From Acidobacteriaceae bacterium (GTDB lineage: Bacteria; Acidobacteriota; Terriglobia; Terriglobales; Acidobacteriaceae), in contig JASHTS010000110.1 of the NCBI GenBank assembly GCA_030040425.1, positions 1 to 49,059 of the forward strand: 49,059 nucleotides of DNA, given 5' to 3'. This document shows, piece after piece, positions 1 through 8,238 of the stretch. The translations under genes and the position numbers were made by a program. Within the stretch, counting starts at the first letter, position 1. Every line of letters begins with the position of its first letter. The notes under the pieces are model-generated. The model was not told where the DNA came from. It saw only the letters and a list, made by a program, of their open reading frames with translations, and made no database searches.

Positions 1-368
1 GCTAACGATTGCCGCGTTTCGGCTCCAGCGGCGCAATTTCCTTCCGGTGCCGTGCCGGCGCACACGTTAGAATTCGCCATTTTTGTCAATCACCATAAGA
101 CAAACGGTTGTGTTTGCGACATGATTCCCAAGATTGCGTGTGCGGAGGAGATTAAACCACTCCTTTGGAATGACTGTCAAGTCATTTCTTTGTTAGTAGA
201 CAATCGATTGAATTGGTGCTATGCTCCTGCGTGCATCACGCCATATGCTGGACCCGGTTTCTATTCGGAATGGGGCGATGAGGCCCTTTATGGGCTGATT
301 GCTGCCTGAGCAATCGCTTGTCTCTAACTTGGTCCGGCAGAAGCTATTAGAATGATCGGATCGATACC
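1..368. other. Non-coding leader upstream of the GH30 gene
   Basis: No gene is supported here. One frame is open from the left edge to base 309, but it starts with no ribosome site and its translation has no recognisable domain. The stretch is less GC-rich than its neighbours, as expected of a regulatory region. The only clear element is the near-palindromic 12-mer at 100-111 (separate entry). A perfect TTGACA lies on the minus strand at 84-89 but has no matching -10 box at normal spacing. I found no convincing promoter or Shine-Dalgarno directly before the GH30 start at 369. Confidence 0.6.
100..111. promoter_or_regulatory. LacI-type operator-like site (copy 1)
   Basis: The 12-mer ACAAACGGTTGT is one base away from the perfect palindrome ACAACCGGTTGT. 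Its central CG and flanking AAnCGnTT-like pattern resemble operators of LacI-family sugar repressors. The identical 12-mer recurs at 2635-2646, inside the promoter of the secreted carbohydrate-binding-like gene, which makes chance less likely. Here it lies about 260 bases before the GH30 start and could also serve a leftward gene outside the window. No regulator gene is visible, so the family assignment is inferred from the shape of the site. Confidence 0.4.
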
Positions 369-1793
369 ATGGCTCATAGATCCCGGCGGGAGTTCCTCCA
401 GCAGGCGGCTTTAGCTGCAACGACAATAGCTTGCGCAAGTGGGTTTGCTGCTCGGGGCCAGGATGCCGCGAACTCGGGCCATCCCCGCGCCTGGATAACC
501 GCGGGGGAATTCCGATTCAAGGAGATTGCCGTTCCCGGCTGGCAAACTCCCTCCCTTGGAAAGACCGCCACCGTGGAGATCGACCCGGCCCGCAGCTTCC
601 AAAGCATCCTCGGCTTTGGCGGCGCGTTCACTGATGCTTCCTGTTATCTACTGAGCAGGATGGAGAGCGCTGCGCGCGCCCGATTGCTGGGCGAATTCTT
701 CGGCTCCGCCGGCTTTGGGCTTTCCGTCGGCCGAATCTGCATCGGGTCCAGCGACTATTCCCGCAACGCCTATAGCTACGACGACTCGTCCACCCCCGAC
801 CCCGAACTCAACGGCTTCAGCATTCAACACGACCGTGCGTACATTCTGCCCGTTCTCCAGGAAGCGCTTCGCACCAATCCGGACCTCTTCCTTGTTTCGA
901 CGCCCTGGAGCCCTCCGGCCTGGATGAAGGCCGGCGACTCGCTGCTGGGCGGCTCCATGAGGAAGGAGTACTTCCAGTCCTACGCACAATACTTCGTGAA
1001 ATTCCTCGAGGCGTACCGGAGCGAGGGCGTGCCCGTGGGTGCGGTCACCTGCCAGAACGAGGTGGACACTGATCAGGATGGCAGGATGCCCGCGTGCCTT
1101 TGGGGCCAGGAGTATGAGATCGCGTTCATCAGGGATTTCCTCGGACCGGCGCTTCGCCAGGCTTCTCCGGGCACGAAGATCTGGCTGCTCGATCACAATT
1201 ACGACCTGTGGGGGCGCGTGATGGACGAGCTGAGCGATCCTGGCGTCTTCCAGTTTGCGGAGGGGGTCGCCTGGCATGGCTATGACGGATCGCCCGATGC
1301 CATGACCCGCGTCCATGACGCTTTTCCCTCCAAAAGCGCTTACTGGACCGAAGGCGGTCCCTCGCTTTCCGACCCGGACTACGCCACCGGTTGGGCCAAG
1401 TGGTCGGCTGACTGCGCGGTAATCCTGAAGAACTGGGGGCGCTGCATCGTCGCGTGGAACTTTGTCCTCGATGAAAAGGGCAAACCCAACATCGGTCCCT
1501 TCGATTGCGGCGGGTTGGTCACGCTCAACTCTGAAACCGGGGAGCTGACGCGCAGCGGCATGTACTGGGCCCTGGCCCACTATGCAAAAGCTGCGCGCCG
1601 CGGTGCGCGCGTGATCGCCAGCCAGGCGAATGCACCCGGCGTCGAACACGTCGCGTTTGCCAACCCCGATGGCGCCTACGCCCTCGTGCTTACCAATCAG
1701 GGAGACGACCGCGATATCGACTGTCAGTTTGAAGATCGGCAGGTTCGCCTGCACATGCCGCGCGGTTCCGTCATGACGCTGCACTGGAGTTAA
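369..1793 (+). CDS. Glycoside hydrolase family 30 (glucosylceramidase-like), Tat-exported
   Basis: A 474-residue retaining glycosidase of the GH30 type, whose members cleave beta-glucosyl, beta-xylosyl or related links. The N-terminus has a twin-arginine signal (SRREFLQ at residues 5-11, then a short hydrophobic stretch), so export as a folded enzyme is expected. Family landmarks in order: FGGAFTDASCYLL (83-95), VGRICIGSSDYS (120-131), STPWSPPAWMKAG (177-189), QNEVDTD with acid/base candidate E231, HGYDG (303-307) and YWTEGG with nucleophile candidate E328. The C-terminal 70 residues form the beta side domain usual for the family. Length is normal. The ATG at 369 is favoured because it places the Tat motif at the very N-terminus, although no strong Shine-Dalgarno precedes it. 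The exact substrate cannot be read from sequence. It converges with the carbohydrate-binding-like gene at 1877-2581 and shares an operator-like site with it. Confidence 0.9.
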   Translation: MAHRSRREFLQQAALAATTIACASGFAARGQDAANSGHPRAWITAGEFRFKEIAVPGWQTPSLGKTATVEIDPARSFQSILGFGGAFTDASCYLLSRMESAARARLLGEFFGSAGFGLSVGRICIGSSDYSRNAYSYDDSSTPDPELNGFSIQHDRAYILPVLQEALRTNPDLFLVSTPWSPPAWMKAGDSLLGGSMRKEYFQSYAQYFVKFLEAYRSEGVPVGAVTCQNEVDTDQDGRMPACLWGQEYEIAFIRDFLGPALRQASPGTKIWLLDHNYDLWGRVMDELSDPGVFQFAEGVAWHGYDGSPDAMTRVHDAFPSKSAYWTEGGPSLSDPDYATGWAKWSADCAVILKNWGRCIVAWNFVLDEKGKPNIGPFDCGGLVTLNSETGELTRSGMYWALAHYAKAARRGARVIASQANAPGVEHVAFANPDGAYALVLTNQGDDRDIDCQFEDRQVRLHMPRGSVMTLHWS

Positions 1794-1876
1794 GGCGCTC
1801 CTTCATCGCAGATTTCGATTGTTGACCTCGAGCGCGGCCCGGTTCGCATCTCCAGGGACAAAATCTCGCGCTCCCC

Positions 1877-2581
1877 TCAGCCCGCCCTTTTGAAATCGAA
1901 GTAAGCCAGGTTCATTTGTCCCTCGGTGAGGATGTGCACGGTAAGTACGTTGATCCCTCGGCGAAGTTTTACCTTCGCGATTCCAGGCGCAACATTCCAG
2001 TGGTGCCATTGCCGCCAGGCGACGCGGTCAGCCGCATCAAAGGTCGACTCGATCTTCAGCGGGCCCGTCGCCGGCTCGCCGTCGACGTCGAGCGAGATGG
2101 TTCCGCCGCGGTTCGAGGTATAGAGCAGGTCCGCGCTGTACCATCCAGACCGCTTCACATCGACAGTGATGTCGAACCACTCCCCAGGCACGGTCCAGCC
2201 TACGTAAAACATATTCGCCGGCGGCTTAACCCTGTCGTATTGCGTGTCGTCGATCGGGGTTTTGCGGTCCATCTTGGTATAGGAAATATCCACGCCTTCG
2301 TTCATGCGGAATTCATTCAGGTAAGAACCGTCGGCGGGATTGAGCGCACCGCTCCCGTTGTTCTTGGCGTCGGAGTCGTGATAAGCCACGCCTTCGCCTC
2401 CGCGATCGTAGAAAGCGCAATACACTTTGCCCGGGATCTTCTGCGCGCCACCGTGATAGCGGCTGTCTTCGAAGGGGGTGCCTTTGTATTGGGCCAGGAA
2501 ATCCCGGCGGGAAGAGCACCAGGCAGCGCCCGCGAAGAGCGAAGCCAGGACCAAACACAAGTGGAATCCCGTTCGCGGCAT
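1877..2581 (-). CDS. Secreted carbohydrate-binding-module-like protein
   Basis: A 234-residue exported protein. The ATG at 2581 is chosen over an upstream TTG because GGAGG sits 7-11 bases before it and it opens directly on a signal peptide (MPRTGFHLCLVLASLFAGAAW). The mature part has a His/Tyr-rich segment followed by a beta-sandwich pattern of the CBM6/CBM35 or galactose-binding-like type: MFYVGWTVPGEWFDITVDV, then GWYSADLLYTS, ISLDVDGE, and the closing INVLTVHI...NLAYFDFK. No catalytic residues are recognisable, so a sugar-binding or accessory role is most likely. It converges with the GH30 gene. Its own promoter carries the same operator-like 12-mer found before GH30, pointing to shared sugar control. 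Function is inferred from fold-like features only. Confidence 0.7.
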   Translation of the reverse strand: MPRTGFHLCLVLASLFAGAAWCSSRRDFLAQYKGTPFEDSRYHGGAQKIPGKVYCAFYDRGGEGVAYHDSDAKNNGSGALNPADGSYLNEFRMNEGVDISYTKMDRKTPIDDTQYDRVKPPANMFYVGWTVPGEWFDITVDVKRSGWYSADLLYTSNRGGTISLDVDGEPATGPLKIESTFDAADRVAWRQWHHWNVAPGIAKVKLRRGINVLTVHILTEGQMNLAYFDFKRAG

Positions 2582-2611
2582 AGCGCGTCCTCCCGCGTCC
2601 AATCGGCATGG

Positions 2612-2649
2612 AACGGTTCATTATGCACTTGCGGACAAACGGTTGTCTA
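2612..2649 (-). promoter_or_regulatory. Promoter with embedded operator for the carbohydrate-binding-like gene
   Basis: Read on the minus strand there is a -35 TAGACA (2644-2649) and a -10 CATAAT (2620-2625) separated by 18 bases; each matches the sigma-70 consensus at five of six positions. The operator-like 12-mer at 2635-2646 overlaps the -35 box and the spacer, a classic repressor position. A second AACGGTT core sits at 2612-2618, near the expected start of transcription. The leader to the ATG at 2581 would be about 30 bases. Confidence 0.55.
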
Positions 2650-2881
2650 ATTCGGATGAATTCTTGCGGGCGGATGGATGCTCGGCGGTGATGAAATCCC
2701 TGCCGTGTCACCATCGAAGATCGTCAGCCCTGTTCCTCACCATGGTTCTCCCAGCAAAGTGCGCCGATGCGCACCGAACCGCTCGCACGAATTTTTCAGA
2801 AGTGCCCCTGCGCGCAGTGGGCCGCCCGTTGAGGCTGCGCGGCTTAGGAACGGGGGTGTTCATCGGACCAACATGCAAGTC

Positions 2882-5800
2882 CTATCTCCAGTTGCCCATC
2901 AGGACAAACGGTGCCCAATAATAAGGATGGCTAAGATTCGCCCTACCTTGGTCTCCATTGTGATCGAATCTCAAGCCCCGGTCGTCAAACGCGGATTTTT
3001 CCGTTTGCTTAGCCAGGAGAAGATCCAGTTGAGCCTGCCTCAGTGCCTCAACCTTCATCACCTTCCCGGCGCCGTCTTTCCATCGCCGATAGAAATCAGC
3101 CATCAATTCACCCGTACTGGCGTCGTTCACCTCCCAAAGCGAAGAAATCACTGCCTTCGCTCCCTTCAATTGTGCTGTCGTCGCCAATCCGTCTACCTCG
3201 CGGCCATTACTAGCGATGCCGGTTACGCCGGTTTCACAGGCGGACAATGTCAACAAATCCGTATGACGCAAATCCAGGTTCTGGTTATCGCGAAAATCAG
3301 CCAGCGTCAAATGGAATCCATTCCCCTCAATGGTTTTCCCTGCAAGAAGCAGGTATGATTGACTGTCATCCCCCGGGTTTAATACGAAGTGGCTTGCGAT
3401 ATGAACAATTGGATGCCCTCGATCGAGCTGGTTCTCCATCGCCTCCTCGGTGAATTGTCCGTTCAATAAGATTGAACCAGGCAACACTCCGTTCGCACCT
3501 TCGACTTGTGGATCCTTCACAATCTCCCGGAGCTCGGTGCTCACTTCGGGAAGAGGGCTCAAGTCTGCCTCGTACTGGCGCGAAATCCCCATTGCGACGG
3601 CCTTCGCCGCCTCAAGTTCGGGAGTTTCCCCTAATCGTGAAAAACTTGCGGGAGTGATCGCAACCATGCTGTAGTTTTCGACCAGATAGTGCCTACCATC
3701 GAAAAGCGCAGCCATGGGAATATAGCGCAGCGCACCATCGAGCGACCACACAAGCGTTTTGGCATCGGCCTGATCGAGATCTGCCTTGATCGGCCCAATC
3801 AGAATTTTGTAAAGCTCCTGCGCCAACGGTTTCGGATCCTCCGATGGATTGCGCAGCACTTGCTGAAACGCCGAAATCTTTCTGTTGAGATCCTGCTCTG
3901 AGATCGCGGATTCGCGCGCCACAGTTGTTGCCGGCGTGATCACAATGACGCGATAGCGGTTGTTTGTGATGATGGTGTAGAGCGCCACGGCGTTGGGTGT
4001 ATCCGCAATCTGATCCTCGAGCGCACTTACGTCTCTCTTCACGTCGGCTACTTGCTTATTGGCTTGGCTGTCTTCACCAAAGAGCACGTACAGTCGGTCA
4101 AAATAATTGTTCAACCCGCCCCTAGCCGTCTCGAGCCGGCTTGACAGTTTCTGATATTGTTTCTCTTCCTCGGGAGTTCGCGCCTTGATTTTTTTCAGCT
4201 CCAACCACTGCCGCCCCAGTAAAGCCAATTGAGTGGTGGAACTCCGGTAGTCCTCTTCTGCTTGTCGCTCTTCGGGAGTGAGAGAAAGCGGTCCAAGCAC
4301 GTCCGCCGAGTCACCACGCACAAAGTCGGTGTACTCTTGCTCCTTGAGCAGGTTCAGTACCTGTTGGGCTTCGGGTAACCGCTCCTGGTCGATGAGCAGG
4401 TCAGCGAGATCGCGGTAGACCGACTCCTTTGAGGAGACGAGGCTTCTCTGCATATCGTCGCTAATTTCGCTAGCGCTTTGTCGCAGTTGCTGCAATAGAT
4501 TAACTGCTTCTTTGCCATAAAACACGGCCACTGCCGGCCGGGTTCGCCGTTCGGCCAACATAAGGTTATACAAGACTCGGGATTTAAGGGATGGAAAGCC
4601 TGCTGCGGATGCGATCGCGAGCGCCAATTTGAGCGGTCTGAGGGCAGTCTTGTACTCCCCAAGGCCAATATATGCATGGCCCAAATCGTCCAGTGCAACC
4701 GCTTCGAAGAGGCGATCCTGCGTGCGCTCACAAATCAAGAGGGCCCTATAAAAGAAGTTAATCGCCGTACGCCCCTGATGCAGGTTATCTTGAGCAAGAC
4801 CGATTGCTAGAAGTGCTCGGACTTGACTTACGTTTATATGTAATTCCTCAGAAAGAGCCCACGCCCTCATGCCGTATCCCAGTGCTTCTTTGTTCTTCAT
4901 TGCGCTGTAAGCAATGCTTAAGCACACCAATGTCAGTGCCTGGCCTGCTCTGTCGCCCGACTTTAGTTGAATTGAAAGCGCCTGATTATATTCATTGATT
5001 GCTGCTTGGTTCTCTCCGAGTGATGCGTCGAGATAACCTAACTCGATGAGTGTTTCGGCTTCGGTCGGGCGATCGCCAACCTGGCGAGAGATCGACAATG
5101 CATCGTTCAGAGACGTGAGCGCGGCTGGTCCTTGACCCAGAAGAATATTCAAATCGCCTATTTCAACCAGCACCTTGGCCTCACCGAAGCGCACACCGGC
5201 CTGCCGCATCATGGAGAGGGCTTGATTAAGCGTTTCAAGGGCTTTTTGCTTGTCGCCTTGAAAAATATAAAGCAGTGCAAGGTCGGAAAGTGCCGTCGAT
5301 TGAATGGCGACGTTTCCCGTTTCCTTGCCAAGCTGCAATACCGTGTCAAAGGCATCCAAGGCTTTCTTCTGGTCGCCCTGGTCGATGGAGACTTTTCCGA
5401 TGCCCGCAAGGGCGATCGCTTCGGAATATTTATCGCCCACTTGGCGAGAAAATGTGACTGCACGGCTCAAGCAATCCATGGCGTTTTGATCTTCGTTCAG
5501 CTCGACGAACGCAAGCCCGATTTCGCCCAATATGTATCGTTGATCGGGGTGGTCACCAATGCGCCGATAGAGGGCAACAGCCCTGTTTAGGCTTCCTAGA
5601 GCTTTGCGCCGCTCGCCCAAGAGAATGTAGAGATTGGCAGCTCCAGCGCGTGTCCCCGCTTCTCCCGCTTCATCGCCCAATTCTTGCGCTATGTGCGCTG
5701 ATTGCTCCAGTTCCTCTGTCGCCATCTTCAGATCACCCGAAGCGGCGCGAATGCTTGCGATCATGAAGAGGGCTCCCCCCTCGCTGCTTCGGGCGTTCAA

Positions 5801-6649
5801 GTCGCGATCAATCGCGAGAGCTTCCTCTAGAAATTGCAGCGCTCTGCGATTATCATTCAATCCGCTGTAGGTCATGCCAATACTGCCTAGCGTCCCTGCT
5901 TCCTCTCCTCTCTCGCCAGATTGCGTTTCAATCCGTAGAGCTTGATTGAGTTGATCGATCGCCTCTTGCTTCTGGCCAAGGGCATTCAGCAAACTTCCTT
6001 CCATCGTCTCGGCCATAGCAAGCTCATGCTGCTCGCCGAGTTCCGTCGCTAGAGTGGCTGCCTGCTGGCATATTTTGAGGCTGTCAGCGAAGTGCGATTG
6101 ATGCATGAGCTCAGCGCCCTTTGCCAGATAGGCCTGCAACTGCAAGGAATCCGAGTCGCGAGGTTCTGCTTTCCGGAGGGTAGTTAGGGTGAGGGAGTAG
6201 GACGCCCCTGGCTCTGCATCGGAGGTATTGATCCTCACATGGAACTGTCCGGATTGTTCTGCGATCACATGGGCCGGCTCCGGTCCCCACTCCCCATTCT
6301 GACTGTCAGCTATGAGTAGACTCTTTCCTGAAGGATCCAGGACTTCAACCACTACATCGGCCCCTTTCTGTTCCGCCAGGAGCTCAAAATACTGGCCGGC
6401 CTGAGCCATGAGAGTGAAATTATCTCGCTGGCCCTTGACTGCTTTTCGAGTTATCGAAATGCCCAACGACAGGCTGGTGCGGGGAGTTGCGCCGCGGACA
6501 GTTGTGCTGGCCACCGACGATTGGCCCGCGCCAGGCCTAGAGTCGGTTAACTGCGATGCATTTGCCGGACCCAGATTCAGGAGCAGAATGTAAAACGTCG
6601 CCAATAAGAATCGAGGCATTGCCGGGCAAACTGTTGTCCAGAATGTCAT
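2882..6649 (-). CDS. Secreted tetratricopeptide-repeat protein with C-terminal CHAT (caspase-like) domain
   Basis: A protein of 1255 residues from the ATG at 6649, which has GAGG six bases upstream; a shorter start at 6619 begins directly with the signal peptide (MPRFLLATFYILLLNLGPANA), and a TTG at 6700 is possible but less likely. After the signal comes a beta-rich domain resembling bacterial pre-peptidase domains (about residues 55-155). Then follow roughly 12-15 TPR units such as ALGQKQEAIDQLNQALRIE up to about residue 680, a helical linker, and a C-terminal CHAT domain. The CHAT catalytic pair is visible as ASH (His about 1087) and SACETG (Cys about 1138). CHAT proteins are clan-CD, caspase/separase-like proteases, usually fused to TPRs that sense a partner. 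The signal peptide suggests action outside the cytoplasm, unlike the CHAT proteases of phage-defence systems. Substrate unknown. No gene next to it suggests a defence role. Confidence 0.85.
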   Translation of the reverse strand: MTFWTTVCPAMPRFLLATFYILLLNLGPANASQLTDSRPGAGQSSVASTTVRGATPRTSLSLGISITRKAVKGQRDNFTLMAQAGQYFELLAEQKGADVVVEVLDPSGKSLLIADSQNGEWGPEPAHVIAEQSGQFHVRINTSDAEPGASYSLTLTTLRKAEPRDSDSLQLQAYLAKGAELMHQSHFADSLKICQQAATLATELGEQHELAMAETMEGSLLNALGQKQEAIDQLNQALRIETQSGERGEEAGTLGSIGMTYSGLNDNRRALQFLEEALAIDRDLNARSSEGGALFMIASIRAASGDLKMATEELEQSAHIAQELGDEAGEAGTRAGAANLYILLGERRKALGSLNRAVALYRRIGDHPDQRYILGEIGLAFVELNEDQNAMDCLSRAVTFSRQVGDKYSEAIALAGIGKVSIDQGDQKKALDAFDTVLQLGKETGNVAIQSTALSDLALLYIFQGDKQKALETLNQALSMMRQAGVRFGEAKVLVEIGDLNILLGQGPAALTSLNDALSISRQVGDRPTEAETLIELGYLDASLGENQAAINEYNQALSIQLKSGDRAGQALTLVCLSIAYSAMKNKEALGYGMRAWALSEELHINVSQVRALLAIGLAQDNLHQGRTAINFFYRALLICERTQDRLFEAVALDDLGHAYIGLGEYKTALRPLKLALAIASAAGFPSLKSRVLYNLMLAERRTRPAVAVFYGKEAVNLLQQLRQSASEISDDMQRSLVSSKESVYRDLADLLIDQERLPEAQQVLNLLKEQEYTDFVRGDSADVLGPLSLTPEERQAEEDYRSSTTQLALLGRQWLELKKIKARTPEEEKQYQKLSSRLETARGGLNNYFDRLYVLFGEDSQANKQVADVKRDVSALEDQIADTPNAVALYTIITNNRYRVIVITPATTVARESAISEQDLNRKISAFQQVLRNPSEDPKPLAQELYKILIGPIKADLDQADAKTLVWSLDGALRYIPMAALFDGRHYLVENYSMVAITPASFSRLGETPELEAAKAVAMGISRQYEADLSPLPEVSTELREIVKDPQVEGANGVLPGSILLNGQFTEEAMENQLDRGHPIVHIASHFVLNPGDDSQSYLLLAGKTIEGNGFHLTLADFRDNQNLDLRHTDLLTLSACETGVTGIASNGREVDGLATTAQLKGAKAVISSLWEVNDASTGELMADFYRRWKDGAGKVMKVEALRQAQLDLLLAKQTEKSAFDDRGLRFDHNGDQGRANLSHPYYWAPFVLMGNWR

Positions 6650-6843
6650 TCTTGCCTCGAGTAAGCGCCACGGCGGTGCTATACAAAACAATGGCGCCAA
6701 TTATTCAAGGGGAGACGAAAAGAATAAACCTGCATGAGGCTCTCGGTCCAGCCAGCGTAGGAGCGGCTACCGCATCATCTCCGGGAGAACCTGCGTGTCT
6801 TCCACGCGAACGCTCTGAAACGCGCGCGGATCCAATCACCCGT

Positions 6844-8148
6844 CTAGGATGGCGGGGCAGCCGACGCGCGCAATACGGTGAGAAAGTCCTCGAGACTGCA
6901 GGAAAAATCTGCCCGGCTGCAGCCGGGTACGAACACCGGGACATCCGCTGGAGGATTGGCGAGCGTGAGAGGTTTCGCCACGCGCATCTGATCGAGAGTC
7001 TGCGCGGTGTAATGCATGCGAACGGAATATCGGCGGCTGGCACCTGTTCGCCAGAGCTCGAATACCAGCGCTCCACCGGGAGGCGTGCCGCCTCGGCTTC
7101 CATTCACTATCCAATCAAGTCCCAGTGCCCCGGCCACGCCAGCGATATTCGTATCGTGCCCGACCAGAAAAAGAACGCGGTCCGATGGTCTTGCCTTCTC
7201 TCCTTGTGCCGGCTTGCCCGTGGCGCTCTGCTCCAGCGCTTTGGCGATGTAATCCAGCAGCATCGAAGAGTACATGCGGGCAATAGCCGGCGTGCGATGC
7301 GCGAAGTCCTCTTCCGCGGCGTGCAACTCGAGGATCTCCTGCAACGCCGATTCATCCAGGCAGCCCCACCCAAGGTTCGTGCCGCTCATTCCCTCGGTAT
7401 ATTCGAGTAACAGGTTTTCAGCCAGGGATGAAGCCGTTTCCAGCGGACCCTGCAGTTCCACAGCATGGTCACCCCCGCCAGGTGCAAGGGTTGCGGGAAT
7501 GTCAAAGAGCGAGGTCCGCGCAAAGTTGGTCGTCTGCACTTTGCCGCAGCCAGCCAGCAGCCGGTCGAGCGCGGCCAGTTGCGGCCGATAGGCTGCCGTC
7601 AGATTATTCGCGTCGCCGCCGATACGCCCCGCGATGGCGGCATCGGCGAGTGCCGGGTTCGGGTGAGCGTTGCCGGCCTCCATCGAGTGAAACAGGGAAT
7701 CCGCAGTTCCCTGGGGCAAAGCCTGCACAGCCACGCCGCAACCGGGAAGAAGCCCCTCGGAAAGGGCTCTCCCCGTTTCCCGGGTACGCTCGTCGGAGTC
7801 GGCAACGATGGTCACGTGCGCCGCATCCGCGCAGCCGCTCGGCGCCATTAATCCCTCTTTCGCCAGCTTCGCGCGATCGTAAGCGCCGAAGAGCTTCATC
7901 AACTGGTATCCGTGCGCGGTGAGATAACCCGGCGGAACGTCCCACTCGGGCCACGCTGCCGACGAATACTTCGCATACTTCGAAGCTTTACCCGTAGGCG
8001 AGCGTACGCCGTGCCGGCTGAGATAGAGGACGAACTGCAATTCCGCATCGCCCCCTGGTGCCCGATAGGTCTGCGCCACTCCTGGCGGCAGGCACAAAGC
8101 ACAAAATGCCGCGGAAAAAACAACTGCGTACGGTGCAAGGCGCGGCAT
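6844..8148 (-). CDS. Histidine acid phosphatase (phytase / glucose-1-phosphatase type), exported
   Basis: A 434-residue branch-2 histidine phosphatase from the ATG at 8148, preceded by AAGGGA about 7 bases upstream; a GTG at 8178 gives a poorer N-terminus. The signal peptide is MPRLAPYAVVFSAAFCALCLPPGVA. The active-site motif RHGVRSP (residues 45-51) provides the nucleophilic His46, and GHDTN near 330-334 supplies the HD proton donor. Length fits the AppA/Agp group, which removes phosphate from inositol phosphates or sugar phosphates in the periplasm. It sits 90 bases downstream of the TonB-dependent receptor on the same strand, so co-transcription and a combined hydrolysis/uptake role are likely. 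Whether the substrate is phytate, another phosphoester or an acid phosphatase pool cannot be decided from sequence alone. Confidence 0.88.
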   Translation of the reverse strand: MPRLAPYAVVFSAAFCALCLPPGVAQTYRAPGGDAELQFVLYLSRHGVRSPTGKASKYAKYSSAAWPEWDVPPGYLTAHGYQLMKLFGAYDRAKLAKEGLMAPSGCADAAHVTIVADSDERTRETGRALSEGLLPGCGVAVQALPQGTADSLFHSMEAGNAHPNPALADAAIAGRIGGDANNLTAAYRPQLAALDRLLAGCGKVQTTNFARTSLFDIPATLAPGGGDHAVELQGPLETASSLAENLLLEYTEGMSGTNLGWGCLDESALQEILELHAAEEDFAHRTPAIARMYSSMLLDYIAKALEQSATGKPAQGEKARPSDRVLFLVGHDTNIAGVAGALGLDWIVNGSRGGTPPGGALVFELWRTGASRRYSVRMHYTAQTLDQMRVAKPLTLANPPADVPVFVPGCSRADFSCSLEDFLTVLRASAAPPS

Positions 8149-8238
8149 AATCGGGTCCCTTGGGGTCATTCGAATCACAGAGAAGGCCGGAGATGAGAGA
8201 GGCCGATTGCGCCGGCCGGCGACGAATCGATGCGGTCT

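Noticed and set aside
52-309. 85-codon open frame at the left edge
   Set aside because: Starts with GTG without a ribosome site, contains the operator-like 12-mer, has no domain-like sequence and lies in the AT-richer leader.
6626-6637. Third copy of the operator-like motif near the CHAT gene start (GCAAACTGTTGT)
   Set aside because: The central CG and an end base are lost, and it lies inside the coding region if the preferred start at 6649 is right.
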